Source: Roseiflexaceae bacterium UBA965
GTDB taxonomy: Bacteria > Chloroflexota > Chloroflexia > Chloroflexales > Roseiflexaceae
DNA length: 23,345 nucleotides
Reading direction: 5' to 3'
Assembly: GCA_002292925.1 (NCBI GenBank)
Contig: DBCF01000244.1
Location: forward strand, 10,618-33,962
Within the stretch, counting starts at the first letter, position 1; every line of letters begins with the position of its first letter. This document shows, piece by piece, positions 14,145 through 21,873 of the stretch. A program made the position numbers and the translations under genes. The notes below the pieces were generated by a model. That model saw nothing but the letters and a program-made list of their open reading frames with translations. It searched no databases and was not told the DNA's origin.

Positions 14145-15044
14145 CTAATGCGTGCGGGGTGTAACGGGGATAGCCAATTGGAGTGTTTTACCAGACCGCA
14201 CCACCTCAACGGTCAATACCGTACCGATGGCATCACGACGCAAGATTTTGCGCACATCGTAGCGACGCACAATTGGGATGTTGTTGATACGTGCGATGAC
14301 GTCACCAATTTCAAACTGTGATGGCGTCGTGCGGATGCGTTGGACGGTAATGACTTGGTGGTCACTGCCATCGTCAGCCCAATGTTCACCAATCGAAATC
14401 CCCAGCGTGCCCCGCAACACTGCGCCATGGGCAATGATTTCGGGCACCACATCGCCGACGATTTCGGCAGCAATGGCAAAGCCGATATTGTCGGCGTCAA
14501 CCCGTTTGGCCACATTGACTCCCATCACTTGCCCTTGCCAGTCGATGAGGGGACCACCCGAATTACCGGGATTGATGGCGGCATCAATTTGGATGCTTTC
14601 TTCGATGAAGCCGTAGTCGTTGGGAACTTGGCGCGATAAACCGCTCACCACCCCAAAACTAATCGACTCACGGAAGCTCAACGGTGACCCCATCGCAATA
14701 CAGACTTCACCGAGCTGTACAGGGGTAGTACGGAGTGGCAACAGTGGGGGAGGAGTAATTGGTGAAATACAGCGTAATACCGCCAAATCACTGGCTGGGT
14801 CTACCCCCACGATTTGGGCAGCGACAGCCCGACGTCCCACAAATTGCACCGTCAAATTACGTTCGAGCGTTTTGATGACGTGGTAATTGGTCACTACATG
14901 CCCGAGATCATCATAGACCCACCCCGACCCTGAGCCCCCCGACGCAATATCGATGGTCATCCCTGCAATAGTGGCGGTGCTATGCCGCGTTTGGGCAATC
15001 AACTGGATAATTTGCTGATTAAATTGCAATAACGGCTGAGCCAT
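14145..15044 (-). CDS. HtrA/DegP-like trypsin-fold serine protease with PDZ domain
   Basis: The 299-residue protein carries the full catalytic triad: H55 in TNYHVI, D86 in DPASDLAVL and S162 in NPGNSGGPL, followed by a C-terminal PDZ-like domain (about 210-295, with GDVIARINNIPI). Unlike typical HtrA proteases it has no signal peptide or N-terminal membrane anchor; the chain enters the protease fold within about 30 residues, so it is probably cytoplasmic. GAGGAG lies 9 nt before the ATG. The gene follows a YbjN/TY-Chap-like gene by 14 nt, which suggests the pair works together, perhaps with the chaperone-like protein presenting substrates; that link is inference. Activity on misfolded or damaged proteins is the family's usual role. 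Confidence 0.92.
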   Translation of the reverse strand: MAQPLLQFNQQIIQLIAQTRHSTATIAGMTIDIASGGSGSGWVYDDLGHVVTNYHVIKTLERNLTVQFVGRRAVAAQIVGVDPASDLAVLRCISPITPPPLLPLRTTPVQLGEVCIAMGSPLSFRESISFGVVSGLSRQVPNDYGFIEESIQIDAAINPGNSGGPLIDWQGQVMGVNVAKRVDADNIGFAIAAEIVGDVVPEIIAHGAVLRGTLGISIGEHWADDGSDHQVITVQRIRTTPSQFEIGDVIARINNIPIVRRYDVRKILRRDAIGTVLTVEVVRSGKTLQLAIPVTPRTH

Positions 15045-15058
15045 CAGGGCATACTCCT

Positions 15059-15922
15059 CTATACATCAATCATGTCAACGCTGGGCGATTTGCCAATTAA
15101 TTCGCCTCCAAACGTGGCGTGCAAGCGGTTATCGTATTGATCGGCGAGGAATTGCACGTGCGTAACGACATTGAGCAGAGATTGCTCGTTGAGTGCATAG
15201 GGAAAAATACTCGACTCCAAAATAATCAGGCCATCTTTTTCAAACATCCGGCCGATTTGCAGGCCTGCATTAATATGATTGAGCGTTTCATATAATTCAC
15301 CACTGCGGACAATTTTTTTCACCAGGATAGCATATACACGTACAATCAAGGGCTCGGGCGCCACCGTCACGCACATCACCGCACTCCCCGCCGGCATGAT
15401 AATATCGCCATCTTCGTCAATGGTAATGACGTTTTTTTCAAAGTGACTCGCCAATGTATGCAACACAAATTGGCGCAATACATCGACGGGATTGTCGTTT
15501 TTGCTAATTACCGGAGCGGTCACTGCCGGCGTCGTTTCAGCGGGAATAGGAGCGGGTGATTCTGGTAAGCGCACACCTGTTTCGTTGCGTTCCCCAAGGG
15601 CAATAAATTCTATTAATACTACATCTCTGAGCCCAGCGCTATTGCGACAACTGCGCAAATAAATTAGGTCGTCGCTAATCGTGGTATCACCGACACCGCG
15701 CATCTGCAAGGCTTCGGCGATGCGGTGGGCGGCGTTTTTGTCGAGGATGAGCCAATGATCGAGTAAAAACGGCCAGGCAGTTTGGATAAATTCTTGATTG
15801 GGGCGCTTACCAAAGCGGGTGACGAAATGCGCTGTCTCAACACCTGGCAATTGAAATGCGGTAGCGAGAATTTCACGTAAATTTGCGTCGATATTTTCCC
15901 ATTGAAAACGAAATCGTGGCAT
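15059..15922 (-). CDS. YbjN/TY-Chap-like (type III chaperone fold) protein of unknown function
   Basis: The 287-residue soluble protein has two parts joined by a Pro/Ala/Thr-rich linker (about 112-143). The C-terminal half (about 144-275) shows a pattern like YbjN and T3SS-chaperone-fold domains: an opening helix, alternating beta strands, LYETLNHINAGLQIGRMF, a strand with LIILESSIF, then a closing helix and DQYDNRLHATFGG. The N-terminal half (FRFQWENIDANLREIL onward) was not recognised. The frame extends upstream to an ATG at 15988, but that would run through a perfect hairpin; ATG 15922, with an AGGGTGG-like site, is chosen. It lies 14 nt before the protease gene and 71 nt after the GH51 gene. 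Assignment to the fold is by pattern only. Confidence 0.65.
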   Translation of the reverse strand: MPRFRFQWENIDANLREILATAFQLPGVETAHFVTRFGKRPNQEFIQTAWPFLLDHWLILDKNAAHRIAEALQMRGVGDTTISDDLIYLRSCRNSAGLRDVVLIEFIALGERNETGVRLPESPAPIPAETTPAVTAPVISKNDNPVDVLRQFVLHTLASHFEKNVITIDEDGDIIMPAGSAVMCVTVAPEPLIVRVYAILVKKIVRSGELYETLNHINAGLQIGRMFEKDGLIILESSIFPYALNEQSLLNVVTHVQFLADQYDNRLHATFGGELIGKSPSVDMIDV

Positions 15923-15950
15923 ACAACCCACCCTTTGGTTACAAACACCA

Positions 15951-15982
15951 CCCCACCCTGTCGCTGCGGCGACAGGGTGGGG
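15951..15982 (-). repeat. 14-bp perfect hairpin after the GH51 gene
   Basis: CCCCACCCTGTCGC and GCGACAGGGTGGGG form a perfect 14-bp stem with a 4-nt loop, 11 nt after the arabinofuranosidase stop and 28 nt before the YbjN-like start. On the minus strand it is followed by TGGTGTTTGTAACC, which has no clean T-run. It may partly terminate or stabilise the GH51 transcript and so separate it from the downstream gene pair. Confidence 0.75.
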
Positions 15983-15993
15983 AAGCAACAGAA

Positions 15994-17496
15994 TTAGGCG
16001 TGCAAATCGATTGCGGTGGTGGACAACGGTGGTACCGTCACGATAATCACCCCGTCTTGCACCACGGGTGTGGCGAGGGATTTGCTCGTGAGCAACTGTG
16101 GTTGCTCAAAGGTGTTGTGGGACTTGGGATCCGTGCCCCACAATGATTCGGCAGCAGTGGCTTTGACCGGTGCCAAGCCATCGTCGAAACGAATCGTTAC
16201 CGTCATGGCTTGGTCGAGACTACGATTGACCACAAAGCAGGCACCCCGATTGGTGGTGGCGTCCCACGATGCAGATACGTCAATCATCGGCACATCGGCT
16301 TCGGTTTTGGTGGAATAGACCGGGGCTTGCACCACGGCGTCGAGTGAGGAACCCTTGGCACGTTTGGCCATCATCATGAATGGATAGAAAATACTCTGGA
16401 TCAACATGGCATCTTTGGTAGTCAAAATTGGCGCAATTACGTTGACCATTTGCGCCAAACACGCCGCTTCGATGACATCACATTTGCGCAAGAAGACATT
16501 CAACCACTGCCCAACCACGAGGGCGTCTTCGAGGTTGTAGACTTCTTCGATCAAATGCGGCGCAACGGTCCACTTGCCGTCCATTTGCATGTTTTTGTAC
16601 CAGACATTCCACTCGTCCCATGACAATTTGACCGTCTTCTTGGAACGTTTGACCGCTTTGACATAGCGGACGGTTGATGCCAAGGTGTCGACGTAGTCTT
16701 CGAGACCACGGGCGATGGCGAGGTACGAAGGGGTATCGTCGTTGCGGTTGCCGGCATAATAGTGCATCGACAACACGTCAACATGGTCATAACAATGCTC
16801 GAGAATGGTGCGGTCCCAGTGGGGGTAGGTGGCCATGCCACTGCTCGATGAACCGGCGAGTACCAGTTTGATGGTTTCGTCTTGCCATTTCATCATCTTG
16901 GCGGCCTCGAGGGCTTTTTTGCCGTAATCGACGGCATCGAGGTGACCAATCTGCCACGGGCCGTCCATTTCGTTCCCCAAACACCACCACTTGACACCCC
17001 ACGGATCGGCCTGACCGTTGGCAACCCGCTTGTCGGCCCAATAGCTACCGGCGGGGGCATTGACGTACTCGACGTATGCCGAAGCCAACGCAATATCGCC
17101 GGTGCCGAGGTTGACACCCAACATCGGTTCGGCACCGAGGCGAGCACAATAATCGAGGAATTCATGGGTACCAAAGTGGTTAGTTTCGAATGACTTCCAG
17201 GCCAGCTCGCGTTTGCGGGGGCGTTGTGACACCGGACCCACACCATCGCGCCAATCGTAGCCACTCAGCATGTTGCCGCCGGGGTAACGCATAATCGTAA
17301 CACCCATTTGATTCAGGGCGCCTAACACATCGAGACGAATGCCTTTGGCGTCGGCGTGGGGTGAACCCGGGTCATAAATGCCTTCGTAGACACAACGGCC
17401 CATGTGTTCGATGAATCCCCCAAACAAGGTGGGTGAAATGTGCCCAACCACGCGGCGACGATCAAGTGCAATATGCGCACTGAGTTGCTCTGCCAT
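15994..17496 (-). CDS. Alpha-L-arabinofuranosidase, glycoside hydrolase family 51
   Basis: The 500-residue enzyme releases terminal arabinofuranose from arabinan- or arabinoxylan-derived oligosaccharides. The catalytic acid/base E176 is in WWCLGNEMDGPW and the nucleophile E295 in LSWDEWNVWY, matching positions in well-studied GH51 enzymes; FGGFIEHMGRCVYEGIY near the N-terminus is the family signature. A TIM barrel is followed by a C-terminal beta domain (about 385-500). No signal peptide is present, so it acts inside the cell on imported oligosaccharides. The frame stays open to 17541, but ATG 17496 has GAGG 5 nt upstream and the extension overlaps the likely -10 element. No sugar transporter or arabinose catabolic gene lies nearby. 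Confidence 0.96.
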   Translation of the reverse strand: MAEQLSAHIALDRRRVVGHISPTLFGGFIEHMGRCVYEGIYDPGSPHADAKGIRLDVLGALNQMGVTIMRYPGGNMLSGYDWRDGVGPVSQRPRKRELAWKSFETNHFGTHEFLDYCARLGAEPMLGVNLGTGDIALASAYVEYVNAPAGSYWADKRVANGQADPWGVKWWCLGNEMDGPWQIGHLDAVDYGKKALEAAKMMKWQDETIKLVLAGSSSSGMATYPHWDRTILEHCYDHVDVLSMHYYAGNRNDDTPSYLAIARGLEDYVDTLASTVRYVKAVKRSKKTVKLSWDEWNVWYKNMQMDGKWTVAPHLIEEVYNLEDALVVGQWLNVFLRKCDVIEAACLAQMVNVIAPILTTKDAMLIQSIFYPFMMMAKRAKGSSLDAVVQAPVYSTKTEADVPMIDVSASWDATTNRGACFVVNRSLDQAMTVTIRFDDGLAPVKATAAESLWGTDPKSHNTFEQPQLLTSKSLATPVVQDGVIIVTVPPLSTTAIDLHA

Positions 17497-17536
17497 GAAT
17501 TCCTCTGTTCTATTGTCGTAAAAACGGAACACCCCT

Positions 17537-17542
17537 ATCATA
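17537..17542 (-). promoter_or_regulatory. Probable -10 element of the GH51 gene
   Basis: TATGAT on the minus strand lies about 40 nt before the ATG at 17496 and downstream of the TspO-gene terminator, the right place for a separate promoter. The -35 match is weak. Its position argues against the longer GH51 start. Confidence 0.45.
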
Positions 17543-17566
17543 CCGCAAATTTCCGGGACTTTCTAC

Positions 17567-17610
17567 AAAAAAATCGTTTGGACACAGTAATGCTGTGCCC
17601 AAACGATTTT
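17567..17610 (-). terminator. Strong intrinsic terminator of the TspO-like gene
   Basis: On the minus strand an 18-bp stem (AAAATCGTTTGGGCACAG with CTGTGTCCAAACGATTTT, one G-U pair) around a 5-nt loop runs directly into seven T residues. It starts 17 nt after the stop codon at 17628. It is the only end-of-gene hairpin in the window that fits the classical intrinsic terminator model well. Confidence 0.95.
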
Positions 17611-17627
17611 GCAAAACCAAACGTGAA

Positions 17628-18443
17628 TTATGCGGCGGCTTTGGTGGCCGATTTGCGCATCATCATCCGCACGCGGTCGAGCAACCACCACGCAAACAAC
17701 AAACTCGCCAAGCTAATCGCTGTGGTACTCGCCACAGTGACCAACAGCGGCGCCGGAGGCAGTTGGGCTTCATTGGTGACATATTGGATTTGCTTGACCC
17801 CTAAGCCGTACAAGGCCCAGGCAATCACCATGCCGTAAGCAGTATCTTTACGCAAGATGCGTTGTGAAATGGCAAGTACAACTGCCACCCCAATCAACAA
17901 CAATGTCCAAAAAATCGCCGTCTCGTCGCTAAAGGTGCCACGACGAAAAATCACTACCGACACGTTGACGACTGTCGCCACACTAATCCAGCCGGTATAG
18001 ATGTGGAACGGCAAATCGACACAGATGCGCTCGGTAATTGTACGGGCTGGGATACGTACGAGCGTGGTAACGGTATAAATCAAGGTTGCCAGCAAGGTAA
18101 GCATCATAACCAAGGTGATTTCGACCTGATAATAATGCCAAAACACGAGCCACAACGTATTGGCAGTACTGCCGATTACAAACCACCAACCGATGGCCCG
18201 CAACCGTGGGTCTTCGCGTTTGGAGGGGAGGGCTTGATAGACACAAAAGGCAATCAAAAACGTGTAGATAATCCCCCACACACTAAAGACATACCCTGCC
18301 GGCACAAACCGAATCCAATAACTATCGGACAATTTGGCCGTGGTAACACCATTGAGTGGCAGGGAGGTGGCCAAACCATTGACAATTAATGTCACAATGG
18401 TAATCAGTATCACGCTGATTTGCCGCAAAACATCACGATTCAT
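17628..18443 (-). CDS. Long TspO/MBR-like (tryptophan-rich sensory) membrane protein
   Basis: The 271-residue protein has about eight hydrophobic segments (near 7-27, 46-70, 85-105, 108-128, 143-166, 173-195, 201-219 and 233-256). FVPAGYVFSVWGIIYT (46-61) matches the conserved start of the TspO family, and WWFVIGSTANTLWLVFWHYY is the Trp-rich region. Classical TspO proteins have five helices and about 160 residues, so this belongs to the longer branch of the family seen in several bacteria, whose role is not established; tetrapyrrole-linked sensing or transport is known only for the short form. The ATG at 18443 has AAGGA 5 nt upstream. It is transcribed alone and ends at a strong terminator. 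No promoter could be identified upstream. Confidence 0.75.
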   Translation of the reverse strand: MNRDVLRQISVILITIVTLIVNGLATSLPLNGVTTAKLSDSYWIRFVPAGYVFSVWGIIYTFLIAFCVYQALPSKREDPRLRAIGWWFVIGSTANTLWLVFWHYYQVEITLVMMLTLLATLIYTVTTLVRIPARTITERICVDLPFHIYTGWISVATVVNVSVVIFRRGTFSDETAIFWTLLLIGVAVVLAISQRILRKDTAYGMVIAWALYGLGVKQIQYVTNEAQLPPAPLLVTVASTTAISLASLLFAWWLLDRVRMMMRKSATKAAA

Positions 18444-18543
18444 ATGTATCCTTTAAAACGAAGCGAGTACGTAATTGTGTATACGCATGTAAAGTTATTT
18501 TGGATTGAGAATGAAAAAATGGAAGCGTCATTGTCGTGGCACC

Positions 18544-18617
18544 ATGCAATCACGATGCAATCACGGCGCCATGCAATCACGGCGCCATACAATCACGGCG
18601 CCATACAATCACGCCCC
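18544..18617. repeat. 16-bp tandem repeat ending at the arginase-family stop codon
   Basis: The unit ATGCAATCACGGCGCC occurs as two identical copies (18555-18586), one copy with ATACAATC (18587-18602), and partial copies on both sides (18544-18554 and 18603-18617). Each full unit holds the 6-bp palindrome GGCGCC. The last partial unit runs into the stop codon of the minus-strand arginase-family gene. It lies in the 173-nt gap between that gene and the TspO-like gene, which otherwise shows no gene. Such arrays can vary by slippage; a role in transcript ending is possible. Confidence 0.85.
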
Positions 18618-19468
18618 TACTTCCACACGGCGTGCATATGGTGCAACAATTCAATGCCACTGGCCACACTCGTGGCGGCCCCTTCGCCCACGTTATAAAC
18701 CGACACCAAGGCTTGGGCGATCAATTTGTCGCCAGCCACATCGGCCACCGTATGAATCGCCGCCACAACTTCGTCCATCGAAGGACCATTGGGCTCAGCC
18801 GTACCGTGATTGGGCACATAGCGTTTGTCCAAAATATCTTCGTCGATGTGCAAATAAATGTAGTCACACTCAGCCACCAAGCGTTCCATCGCCGCCCGCA
18901 ATGGATCCGTGGCACATGGCACAACGGTCACGTCAGTGGCGGCAATTAATTGGGCTTCGGCGGGATCAAGGTTGCGTACATCAACCATCACAATCCGGTT
19001 GGTGGGGAGTGCTACGTTGATTCCGGCATTGATGCGCCACTGTGGCAAGGTCAACCCGGCACAGACCGCCACGGGCATCCCCCCAAGCATTCCGGACAGG
19101 GTCGTTTTGGTGGTATTGAAGTCGCCATGGGCATCGAACCACACCAGGCCAATCGCCGCATGCGGACCGTGGGCTGCCACAAGCCCCGAATAAACGCCGG
19201 TAACATGCGAACAATCGCCGCCAATCATCAGTACCTTTTGGCCAGCCCGGCGGGCGGTGGCGGTGGCATCGGCGATACGCTGACAAAACATGCCGATATT
19301 GGCGGGTATATCGCTCCCCAACGGCAACCCGTCAGTGGTCGGCGTCACCACAAGTGGGGCGATTCCATCGGTGTGCAAGGCGTGCGAATTGAGCAGGGCG
19401 TCGACACTACGCTCGTCGCCCTGACACGCAGTGGCGTTGCGGTAGCGAATAGCAATAACAGCTTCCAT
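18617..19468 (-). CDS. Arginase/agmatinase-family ureohydrolase
   Basis: This 283-residue binuclear manganese hydrolase cleaves a guanidino or related C-N bond. Metal ligands are H88 (GGDCSH), D112, H114 and D116 (WFDAHGDFN), and D209 and D211 (HIDEDILD). The last motif usually reads DxDxxDP; here the final Pro is Lys (D214-K215), as in divergent members, so the substrate (arginine, agmatine, formiminoglutamate or another guanidino compound) is uncertain. The start at 19468 has AGGAG about 10 nt upstream. It is divergent from the RhtA-like exporter operon with a 63-nt shared promoter region, which hints at joint control of nitrogen or amino acid metabolism. The gene ends within the 16-bp repeat array. 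Confidence 0.88.
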   Translation of the reverse strand: MEAVIAIRYRNATACQGDERSVDALLNSHALHTDGIAPLVVTPTTDGLPLGSDIPANIGMFCQRIADATATARRAGQKVLMIGGDCSHVTGVYSGLVAAHGPHAAIGLVWFDAHGDFNTTKTTLSGMLGGMPVAVCAGLTLPQWRINAGINVALPTNRIVMVDVRNLDPAEAQLIAATDVTVVPCATDPLRAAMERLVAECDYIYLHIDEDILDKRYVPNHGTAEPNGPSMDEVVAAIHTVADVAGDKLIAQALVSVYNVGEGAATSVASGIELLHHMHAVWK

Positions 19469-19493
19469 GATGTTGCGTCTCCTTTGAAGAAAC

Positions 19494-19500
19494 TATAATA
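19494..19500. promoter_or_regulatory. Overlapping divergent -10 candidates
   Basis: In the 63-nt gap between the arginase-family and exporter genes, TATAAT (19494-19499) reads toward the exporter and TATTAT (19500-19495) toward the arginase-family gene. Overlapping -10 boxes would make the two promoters compete. -35 boxes are weak on both strands, so the assignment is tentative. Confidence 0.35.
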
Positions 19501-19531
19501 TACATCATACGCATAATAGCATTGGACGTCT

Positions 19532-20404
19532 ATGTCAACACAAATTTCCGCAAGCGCTCTTTCACGCCTGCCGGCACCATTCCTCGTACTCACTGCGGTG
19601 GTATCAGTCCAATACGGTGCAGCGCTTGCCCGTGATCTCTTCCCTATTATTGGTGCGGGTGGGACAGTTTTTTTACGTTTATTGATGGCAGTGTTATGTC
19701 TATTTGCGTTGTTTCGCCCTAATATCATCACACTTTATCGGCAACATTTTCGTATAATGTCCTTGTTTGGCGTTTGTATTGCGCTATCAACCCTCTTTTT
19801 TTACTTGGCAGTCCAGCGCATCCCCCTCGGGATTGCCATTGCGATTGAATTCATCGGACCACTCGTCGTCGCCGTACGCAACAGCCGTACCTGGCTCGAC
19901 CGCCTGTGGATCGGTATCGCCGCCCTTAGCATCGCCTTGCTCATACCCGATATCGGCGTAAACCTTGATATTTGGGGTGTTGTTGCCGCACTCATCGCCG
20001 CCGTATTTTGGGGGCTGTATATCGTCACCTCACCACGAGTGGCAGCTGTGGCCTCGGCATACGACGGACTCATCGGGGGATTGATTGTCGCGCTTGTCAT
20101 CATGTCTGTCCCCGGTGTCATCCAAGGGGGCTGGCAACTACTCAACCCCAATATCCTTTGGCAGAGTTTTGTGATGGGCATCGCCGCCGCCATCATCCCA
20201 TTTACCTTTGAATACAATGCGTTGCAACGCTTACCCGCCCGGACCTATGGCGTATTGGTCTGTAGTGAGCCGGTGGTTGGGGCCCTGATTGGCTGGCTCA
20301 TCCTCCATGAATCACTCAACACCAATGCCGTAATTGCCATCGTTGGCATCACCATCGCATCACTGGGGAGTACACTCACCAACAAAGAGGAGACCCACGC
20401 ATGA
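19532..20404 (+). CDS. EamA/DMT-superfamily exporter, RhtA-like
   Basis: This 290-residue inner-membrane protein has about ten hydrophobic helices in two EamA repeats. The segment IPLGIAIAIEFIGPLVVAV and the later YNALQRLPARTYGVLVCSEP, with VVGALIGWLILHE following, are characteristic of the RhtA branch, whose E. coli member exports threonine and homoserine. By family knowledge it is a proton- or gradient-driven exporter of amino acids or related metabolites; the actual substrate is not readable. The start at 19532 has a weak ribosome site. Its stop overlaps the amidase start by 4 nt (ATGA), so it is the first gene of a coupled exporter-amidase-peptidase unit. Confidence 0.88.
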   Translation: MSTQISASALSRLPAPFLVLTAVVSVQYGAALARDLFPIIGAGGTVFLRLLMAVLCLFALFRPNIITLYRQHFRIMSLFGVCIALSTLFFYLAVQRIPLGIAIAIEFIGPLVVAVRNSRTWLDRLWIGIAALSIALLIPDIGVNLDIWGVVAALIAAVFWGLYIVTSPRVAAVASAYDGLIGGLIVALVIMSVPGVIQGGWQLLNPNILWQSFVMGIAAAIIPFTFEYNALQRLPARTYGVLVCSEPVVGALIGWLILHESLNTNAVIAIVGITIASLGSTLTNKEETHA

Positions 20405-21873
20405 GTCACATGCAACCACGGATTGATCTCACCACGATTGCTGACTCAGCCGAATCGCCCACCACGCTTATGCGTGATGTACTAGGGCGCATCGCCGCTG
20501 ACCGCAACCGCGCCATCATCGAAGTCAACCCCGATGCCATGCTCCTCGCTGAGTACGCCCAAACAAGCGGCAACCCACATCCCCTCGCAGGCATCCCCAT
20601 AGCCCTCAAAGACAACATTGACACGGGCGACCGCATGCAAACCACTGCAGGCTCGCCCGCATTACTCACCAGCCGCGCCCGCCGCGATGCCTTTGCCATT
20701 ACCCAGCTACGCCAATCCGGCGCCATCCCAGTGGCCAAAGCCAACATGAGTGAATGGGCCAACTTCCGCGCCGCCCACTCAAGTAGTGGCTACAGCGGTC
20801 GCGGCGGCCAATGCCTCAACCCCTACGACCATAACCGTTGCCCGAGCGGTTCAAGTTCGGGGTCTGCTGCTGCCGTTGCCGCTGGCCTCGTACCACTGGC
20901 AGTTGGCAGCGAAACCGATGGCTCGATTATTTCCCCCTCTGCTCGCTGCGGCGTGGTGGGCATCAAACCCACCGTAGGGTTGATTAGTCGTAGTGGCGTT
21001 ATCCCTATTTCGACCACCCAAGACACCCTCGGTACGCATGCCCGCAGTGTCGCCGATGCCGCGCTCTTGCTTGGGGTACTGGCAGGGTATGACGCGAGCG
21101 ATGCTGCGACACACCACATCCCCGCTGCCACCCTCGTAACGTTGCGTAGCCCGATTAACGCCCAAACCATTGGACAAGTACGCATCGGCGTGGCACGTAC
21201 CGATTTTAGTGGCTATCATGCCGGTGTCGATGACCGTTTCGACGCCGTCGTCACAATGCTGGCCCGCCATGGCATCACTATCGTTGACAACGTCGCAATC
21301 ACCACCGTCAACGAACTGCGCAGTAGCGAAAACGAATATATGGTGATGTGCTACGAATTCAAGCACGCCATCGCCGCCTATTTGGCCACCCGCAACGTGT
21401 TACCGGGTTTTAGTGAAGCCGATGTACCCCGCACACTGAGTGATCTAATTGCCTTTAACAACGCCCATCCCAATCCCGGATTCGCCTTTGACCAAGCAGT
21501 GTTTTTGCGGGCCGAACAGACCACAAGCGCCGACAAAGCGGCCTATCGCAAGGCGGCAGCCTGGTGCAAACGTAAATCACAACACGAAGGCATCGATGCG
21601 ACCCTGCAACGCCACAATCTCGATTGCATCATCGTGCCGTCGGGAACGCCTGCGTGGCCTATTGACCAAATCAATGGTGACCCTAACATGCGGGGTGATA
21701 GCACGACTGCTGCCGCATGTGCCGCATACCCACTTATTACCATCCCGATGGGTAAAATCAATCATCTCCCAATTGGATTAACCCTGATGGGCACCGCTTG
21801 GAGCGATGCGACCCTCGTGGCTATTGCACATGGCATCGAACAATTATTGATACAAGAAGGAATTACGCAATGA
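20401..21873 (+). CDS. Amidase-signature family hydrolase
   Basis: The 490-residue serine amidase hydrolyses a carboxamide using a Ser-cisSer-Lys triad: K70 in PIALKDNID, cis-Ser S152 in PSGSSSGSAAAVAAG and nucleophile S175 in GSETDGSIIS. The glycines usual in GGSSGGS are partly Ser here, and TDGSI replaces TGGSI, as in the peptide-amidase-like branch. It is not a GatA: the context lacks gatB and gatC, and the signature differs. No signal peptide is seen. GAGGAG precedes the ATG, and both ends overlap neighbours by 4 nt, so exporter, amidase and M20 enzyme are translated as a unit. A likely role is freeing amino acids or ammonia from amides, but the substrate is unknown. Confidence 0.92.
   Translation: MSHMQPRIDLTTIADSAESPTTLMRDVLGRIAADRNRAIIEVNPDAMLLAEYAQTSGNPHPLAGIPIALKDNIDTGDRMQTTAGSPALLTSRARRDAFAITQLRQSGAIPVAKANMSEWANFRAAHSSSGYSGRGGQCLNPYDHNRCPSGSSSGSAAAVAAGLVPLAVGSETDGSIISPSARCGVVGIKPTVGLISRSGVIPISTTQDTLGTHARSVADAALLLGVLAGYDASDAATHHIPAATLVTLRSPINAQTIGQVRIGVARTDFSGYHAGVDDRFDAVVTMLARHGITIVDNVAITTVNELRSSENEYMVMCYEFKHAIAAYLATRNVLPGFSEADVPRTLSDLIAFNNAHPNPGFAFDQAVFLRAEQTTSADKAAYRKAAAWCKRKSQHEGIDATLQRHNLDCIIVPSGTPAWPIDQINGDPNMRGDSTTAAACAAYPLITIPMGKINHLPIGLTLMGTAWSDATLVAIAHGIEQLLIQEGITQ

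Noticed and set aside
15923..15988. N-terminal extension of the YbjN-like protein from ATG 15988
   Set aside because: It would translate through the perfect 14-bp hairpin and has no ribosome site; ATG 15922 begins the plausible domain.
18544..18617. A small CRISPR array
   Set aside because: The repeats are directly adjacent 16-bp units with no spacers, and no cas genes are present.
19345..19731. A 128-codon minus-strand frame spanning the divergent promoter region before the exporter gene
   Set aside because: It crosses the promoter gap and overlaps both flanking genes, with no recognisable domain or ribosome site.
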